From: Chloroflexota bacterium
GTDB taxonomy: Bacteria; Chloroflexota; Dehalococcoidia; Dehalococcoidales; Fen-1064
Direction: 5' to 3'
Assembly: GCA_026389745.1 (NCBI GenBank)
Contig: JAPLHG010000093.1
Coordinates: forward strand, 6,049-15,492
DNA: 9,444 bases
Below the pieces are notes generated by a model. That model did no database searches, had not been told where the DNA came from, and saw only the letters and a program-made list of their open reading frames with translations. This document shows, in pieces, positions 5,427 through 9,444 of the stretch (its first letter is position 1; each line of letters begins with the position of its first letter). Position numbers and translations under genes: made by a program.

Positions 5427-5445
5427 TCTCAAGTGAGGACTGAGA

Positions 5446-6603
5446 ATGGAAACTGCTAAAGGGGATCCTAAAGGATATTCACGTAGAGAATTCCTTAAGC
5501 TTTCCGCCGCCTCTGCCGCCGCAGTAGGTTTGTTCTACATCGGCTTTCCCAAGTTTGGTAAAGAGGGAGTTGCGGCGGCCGGCTCTAGTGTGGATGAAAT
5601 TCCACTTATCTGGATGCAAACCGGCGCTTGCACCGGATGTTCCGTCAGCACGCTTAACTCGCTGAGTCCCAGTATCCGGAATATTCTGCTGGATGAGGTA
5701 ATTCCAGGCAAACACCTCAGTTTGCGCTTTCATGCAACAGTCATGGCATCGGAAGGTGATAAAGCGGTGGAGGCGCTGAAACAAACTGCCCTATTGAAAG
5801 GCGGTTATATTTTGGTAGTGGAGGGCGCTGTCTCTACTAAAGACAATGGGATTTACTGCCAGATTGGCGAAGAGAATGACCGGGGTATAACAGGCTTGGA
5901 ACATGTGCAAAATTTGAGCCAGGATGCCATGGCGGTTATAGCTCTGGGCACTTGTGCCAGCTACGGTGGTATCCCATCTGCGGCTCCAAACCCCACCGGC
6001 TGTGTCAGCGTAACTGAAGTTTTGACTGACGCGGGAATCAAAACGCCGGTCATCAATGTTCCTGGTTGTCCGCCTCATCCCGATTGGTTTGTCGGCACCG
6101 TAGCTACTATCCTGCTTGGTGGGCTTGATGCAGTAAAACTGGATGCCAATGGCAGGCCGCTTGATTTCTACAGCCAACGTGTCCACGATAGATGCCCTAG
6201 GAACGGTTATTTTGCTCTCGGGCAATTTTCTAAGAAGCTTTCCGACCCTTATTGTATGTATCAGTTGGGGTGTAACGGTCCTCTATCATTTGCCGACTGT
6301 CCTATCAGGCGGTGGAATAGCAGTACCAACTGGTGCGTTGGAGCTAGCAGCATGTGCATTGGTTGTGTAGAGCCTGGGTTTCCAGATAAGTTCACCCCGT
6401 TCCGTAAGCAAGCCGAAGAATCGACAGTCACTCCATCGACACTGCCACCCGCGGAAAAAGGTGCAGGGGGTCTCAATACTGCCGCGGCTGTTGGACTGGG
6501 TGCGGTCGCCGGTGCGACATTAGTCGGGGCTGGTTTAGCCATCGCCAAAGGCTTTGCAAAAGCTAAACAGGACAAGAAAGAGCAAGAAGAGCGAAAGGAG
6601 TAA
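5446..6603 (+). CDS. Group 1 [NiFe] hydrogenase small subunit, Tat-exported and membrane-anchored
   Basis: A 385-residue electron-transfer subunit of an uptake hydrogenase. It starts with a Tat signal (SRREFLK, twin Arg 13-14, then an Ala-rich hydrophobic stretch and AAAG near 44). Proximal cluster ligands are C62 and C65 (ACTGC), C170 (GTCASYGG) and C208 (VPGCPPHPDW). Distal cluster: H247, C250, C270, C276. Medial cluster: C285, C297, C304, C307. C297 (NWCVG) replaces the Pro of [3Fe-4S] enzymes, so three [4Fe-4S] clusters are expected. The CTGC motif lacks the extra Cys of O2-tolerant group 1d enzymes. Residues about 343-370 form a Gly/Ala-rich membrane helix with a charged tail (KQDKKEQEERKE), placing the enzyme on the outer face. 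TGAGGA precedes ATG 5446. The large subunit starts 3 nt after the stop. Named hupS or hyaA-like in relatives; I leave the symbol open. Confidence 0.95.
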   Translation: METAKGDPKGYSRREFLKLSAASAAAVGLFYIGFPKFGKEGVAAAGSSVDEIPLIWMQTGACTGCSVSTLNSLSPSIRNILLDEVIPGKHLSLRFHATVMASEGDKAVEALKQTALLKGGYILVVEGAVSTKDNGIYCQIGEENDRGITGLEHVQNLSQDAMAVIALGTCASYGGIPSAAPNPTGCVSVTEVLTDAGIKTPVINVPGCPPHPDWFVGTVATILLGGLDAVKLDANGRPLDFYSQRVHDRCPRNGYFALGQFSKKLSDPYCMYQLGCNGPLSFADCPIRRWNSSTNWCVGASSMCIGCVEPGFPDKFTPFRKQAEESTVTPSTLPPAEKGAGGLNTAAAVGLGAVAGATLVGAGLAIAKGFAKAKQDKKEQEERKE

Positions 6604-6606
6604 CTC

Positions 6607-8187
6607 GTGGCGAAGATTGTAATTGACCCAATAACTCGTATCGAGGGACACCTTAAGATAGAAACGGTGGTTGAGAACGGTGTCGTCCAGGATGCCAAAA
6701 GCTGCGGCATGCTTTTTAGGGGCCTTGAAATACTTTTGCGAGGGCATGACCCCTTCGATGCTCAGTTCATTACGCAGAGAATTTGCGGCGTTTGTCCTAC
6801 AACTCATGCCATGGCGGCAGCTCTTAATCTTGACTCCGCTTTTGGCATTGCAGACCAAATCCCGGACAACGGCCGTATCATTCGTAACTTAATCCAGGGT
6901 TCCAATTATATCCAGTCTCATATTCTTCATTTCTACCACCTGGCTGCTCTCGATTATGTGGATATCACGAAAGTAGCTCAATACGAAGGGAAAGATGCGG
7001 CTCTGAACTCGGTCAAGGATTTCATTACGCGGGCACTGAATGCCGGCGATATGTCGATGCTGGGTCCATTTTATCCCCGCAATGAAGGCGATTACAGATT
7101 ATCGGATGAAGTTAATATCGACGCCACGGCTCATTATGTTGAGGCGCTCAATATGAGGCGGTTGGCTCATGAAATGTCGGCCATATTCAGTGGTAAGATG
7201 CCGCACAACGTAGCAATTATTCCCGGTGGTGTAACTGAGGCGCCCACAGTGGACAAAATTACCAATTTCCTCTGGAAATTAAACCAATTACGCCAATTCA
7301 TAGACAATGTTTATATCCCCGATGTTCTCGCCGTGGCCAGTGCATACCCCGATTATTTTAGTATCGGAAAAGGCTGTGGTAACCTGCTCAGCTACGGTGT
7401 TTTTGACCTGGAAAGTAAGGAGAAAGACCTTTCCAAGCGTAGCCGGCTATTAAGGCAAGGTGTGGTCTCACTTCCTGACCTTGAACTCGGTGCTCTCGAC
7501 CCTTCCAAGATAACCGAGCAGGTTACGAGTAGCTGGTACCAAAATGGTCCCGCTCTTTATCCGGGTGATGGTGAAACTGACCCCGACGGCAGTAAGTCAG
7601 GAGCATATACTTGGATCAAGTCGCCGCGCTATGACGGTAAGGTATACGAGGTGGGACCTCTTGCCCGCATGGTTGTAAACTATGTGGCAGGCGACTCCAC
7701 GGTCAAGCAAGCGGTGGATGGTGTTCTGTCCTACTTCGGAGTCGGACTTGAGGCACTGTTTAGTGTGCTTGGGAGACATGCGGCACGAGCTCTGGATTGT
7801 AAAATCGTCGCCGATAAGATGGCAGACTGGTTATTGGAATTGAAGCCGGGTGAGCCAATTTGTGTAGAATATCAGACTCCAGTGGAAAGCGAAGGAATGG
7901 GGCTGTGGGACGGGCCTCGCGGTGCGCTGGGACACTGGATGAGAATTAAGAATTCAAGGATTGAGAACTATCAGTGTGTTGTCCCGACCACCTGGAATGC
8001 TTCGCCGCGTGATGACAGGGACCAACCGGGTACTATGGAGCAGGCGATTATCGGCACTGAGATTAGGGATGAGGCAAATCCTTTAGAAATTGGACGCATA
8101 GTGCGCTCTTTTGACCCCTGCTTGGCTTGTGCCGTCCACCTTGTTACTCCCAGGGGGAACGAGATTAGCAAGTTCCGCGTGATATGA
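6607..8187 (+). CDS. Group 1 [NiFe] hydrogenase large (catalytic) subunit precursor
   Basis: A 526-residue subunit carrying the Ni-Fe(CN)2CO site that splits H2. The N terminus is the canonical IDPITRIEGHLKIE. The first nickel motif is RICGVCPTTH (C60, C63, H67) and the second DPCLACAVH (C505, C508), with ordinary Cys codons and no UGA, so this is not a [NiFeSe] enzyme. After H511 there is a 15-residue tail (LVTPRGNEISKFRVI) that must be removed after nickel insertion; the next gene encodes the protease. The GTG start at 6607 is supported by AAGGAG (6595-6600), which lies inside the end of the small-subunit gene, implying coupled translation. The subunit has no signal and would be exported by Tat as a complex with the small subunit. 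Length is normal and I see no defect. Confidence 0.96.
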   Translation: MAKIVIDPITRIEGHLKIETVVENGVVQDAKSCGMLFRGLEILLRGHDPFDAQFITQRICGVCPTTHAMAAALNLDSAFGIADQIPDNGRIIRNLIQGSNYIQSHILHFYHLAALDYVDITKVAQYEGKDAALNSVKDFITRALNAGDMSMLGPFYPRNEGDYRLSDEVNIDATAHYVEALNMRRLAHEMSAIFSGKMPHNVAIIPGGVTEAPTVDKITNFLWKLNQLRQFIDNVYIPDVLAVASAYPDYFSIGKGCGNLLSYGVFDLESKEKDLSKRSRLLRQGVVSLPDLELGALDPSKITEQVTSSWYQNGPALYPGDGETDPDGSKSGAYTWIKSPRYDGKVYEVGPLARMVVNYVAGDSTVKQAVDGVLSYFGVGLEALFSVLGRHAARALDCKIVADKMADWLLELKPGEPICVEYQTPVESEGMGLWDGPRGALGHWMRIKNSRIENYQCVVPTTWNASPRDDRDQPGTMEQAIIGTEIRDEANPLEIGRIVRSFDPCLACAVHLVTPRGNEISKFRVI

Positions 8188-8203
8188 GAATAGGCGGGAA
8201 CTG

Positions 8204-8722
8204 ATGGTAACGGTTGAGTCGGAGAGACAATCTGAAAAACTCCCGACTGCTCATCCTTCTATCCTCATCATGGGGGTGGGGAATATCCTTCTCAGTGATG
8301 AGGGAGTGGGAGTACATGTCGTCAGGGCAATGCAGAAGATGAAACTGCCTGATAATGTGGAGTTGCTGGATGGTGGCACTGCCTCGATGTCCTTCCTTGA
8401 TAATCTCAGTAGCCGTGAAAAAGTCATCATCATTGACGCTGTTAAAGGCAATGATAAACCGGGGACAATTTACCGCTTTACCCCCTCCGACATAACTGCC
8501 CAGAAAGAAATGGTCACTTCGCTCCACCAGATTGGCATTCTGGACTCCCTGAATATGGCTCAGTTTCTTGGCACTGCCCCACAAAATGTTATTATTTATG
8601 GAATTGAACCCAAGGAATTGGACTGGGGTATGAGTCTCTCATCTGAAGTTGCCGCTGTAATTCCCCGGGTTATTGAACTGATATTCAAAGAATTAGGCAT
8701 CCCTGTGCCGCCGGACTATTGA
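8204..8722 (+). CDS. Hydrogenase maturation endopeptidase (HyaD/HybD/HupD family)
   Basis: A 172-residue cytoplasmic protease that checks nickel insertion and cuts the C-terminal tail from the hydrogenase large subunit. Family motifs are GVGNILLSDEGVGVHVV (residues 24-40), IIIDAV (75-80) and SLHQIGI (106-112). By alignment with E. coli HybD the nickel-sensing residues Glu16, Asp62 and His93 correspond to E33, D78 and H108, all present. ATG 8204 begins 16 nt after the large-subunit stop with a modest GGCGGGAA site (8193-8200). Its first 17 residues are not conserved-looking, so a start closer to ILIMGVGN (ATG 8270) cannot be excluded. Its cognate substrate is almost surely the adjacent large subunit. 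No hypABCDEF genes are in the window, so the rest of maturation is encoded elsewhere. Confidence 0.93.
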   Translation: MVTVESERQSEKLPTAHPSILIMGVGNILLSDEGVGVHVVRAMQKMKLPDNVELLDGGTASMSFLDNLSSREKVIIIDAVKGNDKPGTIYRFTPSDITAQKEMVTSLHQIGILDSLNMAQFLGTAPQNVIIYGIEPKELDWGMSLSSEVAAVIPRVIELIFKELGIPVPPDY

Positions 8723-9071
8723 TTCCTGTCGACTGCGGTTTAAGTTTCGTTTGCGGATAGATTAAGCATGGGTGCTCGGTACTGCCAGAGTACGATTCCC
8801 GTCCGCTGGTTGTGCCAAAATCGAGAGGATGGCAGTTCTCAAGTCTTTCCGCAAACACGGTATCGGTGGAGAATCATTGCAAAGAGTATACCGAGGTGCT
8901 AGACTGGTAAAGTCGCTGAACAATGAACCCTGACATTTTCCCTGGACAACGACAGAAGTGACTCCGGCTTGTTATATCGCTAGCATCATTACTGAGCACG
9001 GTATATCTAAACCTGACAAGGTAAAACTTATTAAGCCGAGCTAAGCAAATAAGAGGGAGAGGGAGAACTAT
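8723..9071. other. Gene-free interval with a nested inverted-repeat element
   Basis: No supported gene in 349 nt. The main content is a 108-nt segment (8749-8856) bounded by perfect 9-bp inverted repeats and filled with alternative hairpins. A short open frame before 9045 (reading TPACYIASIITEHGI) has no start or ribosome binding site and resembles nothing I recognise. No confident promoter for the downstream lipoprotein gene was found. Confidence 0.5.
8749..8856. repeat. 108-nt element with 9-bp terminal inverted repeats and internal hairpins
   Basis: GTTTGCGGA (8749-8757) and TCCGCAAAC (8848-8856) are exact reverse complements. Inside are GTACT-GCCAG-AGTAC (8779-8793), TGCCA/TGGCA (8813-8817 and 8830-8834), and a competing 7-bp pair ACTGCCA/TGGCAGT (8781-8787 and 8830-8836). 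It may be a structured RNA, a small non-autonomous insertion, or a decayed one; no target-site duplication is visible. Confidence 0.35.
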
Positions 9072-9305
9072 TTGAGAAACAAGGTTCTTTGGATTTCGAT
9101 TGGCATCCTGCTGGCGCTCACCATGGCGCTGGCGTCCTGTAAATCGACACCACGCACCACTACCACTACCAGTGCCACAACCCCGTTACAGCCAGCAGAC
9201 CACGCAGGACGAACTGGCTGCCTGGTATGTCATAATGATCTACCTGCGGACCATGCCAATCGTGCCGATACTACCTGTGCTGCCTGCCACCCACTGGCGC
9301 CGTAG
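9072..9305 (+). CDS. Very small dihaem c-type cytochrome-like lipoprotein
   Basis: A 77-residue protein. Residues 1-22 are a lipoprotein signal (RNK, hydrophobic core, lipobox LASC with C23 as lipidation site), so it should be anchored on the outer face of the membrane. Residues 24-38 are a Thr/Ser-rich linker. The remaining 39 residues hold two haem-binding motifs, CLVCH (C50-H54) and CAACH (C69-H73), with H44 and H61 as possible distal haem ligands. The repeat HAGRTGCLVCHNDLP / HANRADTTCAACHPL suggests an internally duplicated unit. The TTG start at 9072 is chosen because GGAG (9062-9065) lies 6 nt before it and the signal peptide begins properly there. It follows the hydrogenase operon in the same direction, and an electron-transfer role is possible but unproven. 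I do not recognise a named family. Confidence 0.72.
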   Translation: MRNKVLWISIGILLALTMALASCKSTPRTTTTTSATTPLQPADHAGRTGCLVCHNDLPADHANRADTTCAACHPLAP

Positions 9306-9365
9306 GTTCCTCGTCGCAACTGCGAGAAGAGTTTAGGTACCTCAGGATTTAAGAGTACGCAAGGC

Positions 9366-9397
9366 AACTTCAAGCGCCATAGCTGCTCCTTGAGGTT
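9366..9397 (+). terminator. Hairpin downstream of the dihaem lipoprotein gene
   Basis: AACTTCAAG (9366-9374) pairs with CTTGAGGTT (9389-9397), nine pairs with one G-T wobble, around a 14-nt loop; GC/GC can extend it past a 2-nt bulge. No T-run follows. It may mark the transcript end or be part of a further structured region that continues to the window edge. Confidence 0.3.
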
Positions 9398-9444
9398 ATG
9401 CTTGAGCATATCTTATCGTGGTGGCTCTTGCCGCACAACCACGT

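Noticed and set aside
8101..8184. Selenocysteine at the nickel site
   Set aside because: The codons of DPCLACAVH are ordinary TGC and TGT; no in-frame TGA occurs before the final stop.
8165..8584. 139-codon minus-strand frame opposite the hydrogenase maturation protease
   Set aside because: It mirrors a fully conserved plus-strand gene and has no family features.
8753..8806. Possible tRNA remnant (GCGGA ... CGATTCCCGTCCGC)
   Set aside because: Acceptor-like ends and a GATTCC look suggestive, but there is no proper T-arm or anticodon arm and the segment is only about 54 nt; the longer inverted repeats explain it better.
8960..9045. Short plus-strand frame reading TPACYIASIITEHGI...KPS
   Set aside because: No start codon or ribosome binding site, under 40 codons, and no recognisable family.
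9100..9336. Overlapping plus-strand frame across the dihaem lipoprotein
   Set aside because: It lacks the signal peptide and haem motifs, which are only in the frame starting at 9072.
9342..9380. 12-codon minus-strand frame (MALEVALRTLKS) with AGGAG 5 nt upstream
   Set aside because: Well-placed start signals, but too short to distinguish from chance or from a relic; the same bases form the hairpin at 9366-9397.

Overview
The window reads like a bacterial chromosome segment from an anaerobe. A Chloroflexota lineage related to Dehalococcoidia is my best guess. The reasons are a membrane-anchored, Tat-exported uptake [NiFe] hydrogenase, a nearby tatABC set, paired TrkA-type K+ regulators, and a protein joining a DUF134 and a NifX-like domain. 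The taxon is an inference from gene content and protein style; no marker gene is present. If it is Dehalococcoidia, the c-type haem motifs at the right end suggest a lineage other than the cytochrome-poor Dehalococcoides.

Left block (1-1491, + strand): the C-terminal end of a P-type cation ATPase is followed 13 nt later by a two-domain TrkA-like protein and then by a single-domain TrkA-N protein. The three form one ion-homeostasis operon. A gene-free stretch (1492-1902) holds several hairpins and a 12-bp palindrome. A class I SAM methyltransferase broken by a frameshifting deletion inside its cofactor-binding region follows (1903-2488).

Middle block (2519-3805): a good sigma70-type promoter with a perfect 24-bp palindrome over its expected start point drives a DUF134-NifX fusion. 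That gene carries a histidine-rich insert and a well-formed internal ribosome binding site at the domain junction. A 451-nt gene-free interval with a compound hairpin separates it from the convergent tat genes.

Right block (3806-9305): tatA, tatB and tatC run leftward. Diverging from them across a 333-nt regulatory region is a tight operon for a group 1 [NiFe] hydrogenase: small subunit with Tat signal and C-terminal membrane anchor, large subunit, and maturation endopeptidase. The small subunit has twelve cluster ligands consistent with three [4Fe-4S] clusters, including a Cys where classic enzymes have the Pro of the medial [3Fe-4S] site. The Tat translocase would export the folded small/large heterodimer, and the protease would remove the 15-residue tail of the large subunit after nickel insertion. 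After a 349-nt interval with nested inverted repeats comes a very small dihaem lipoprotein. No cytochrome b or ferredoxin partner for the hydrogenase is encoded in the window, so its electron acceptor remains open.
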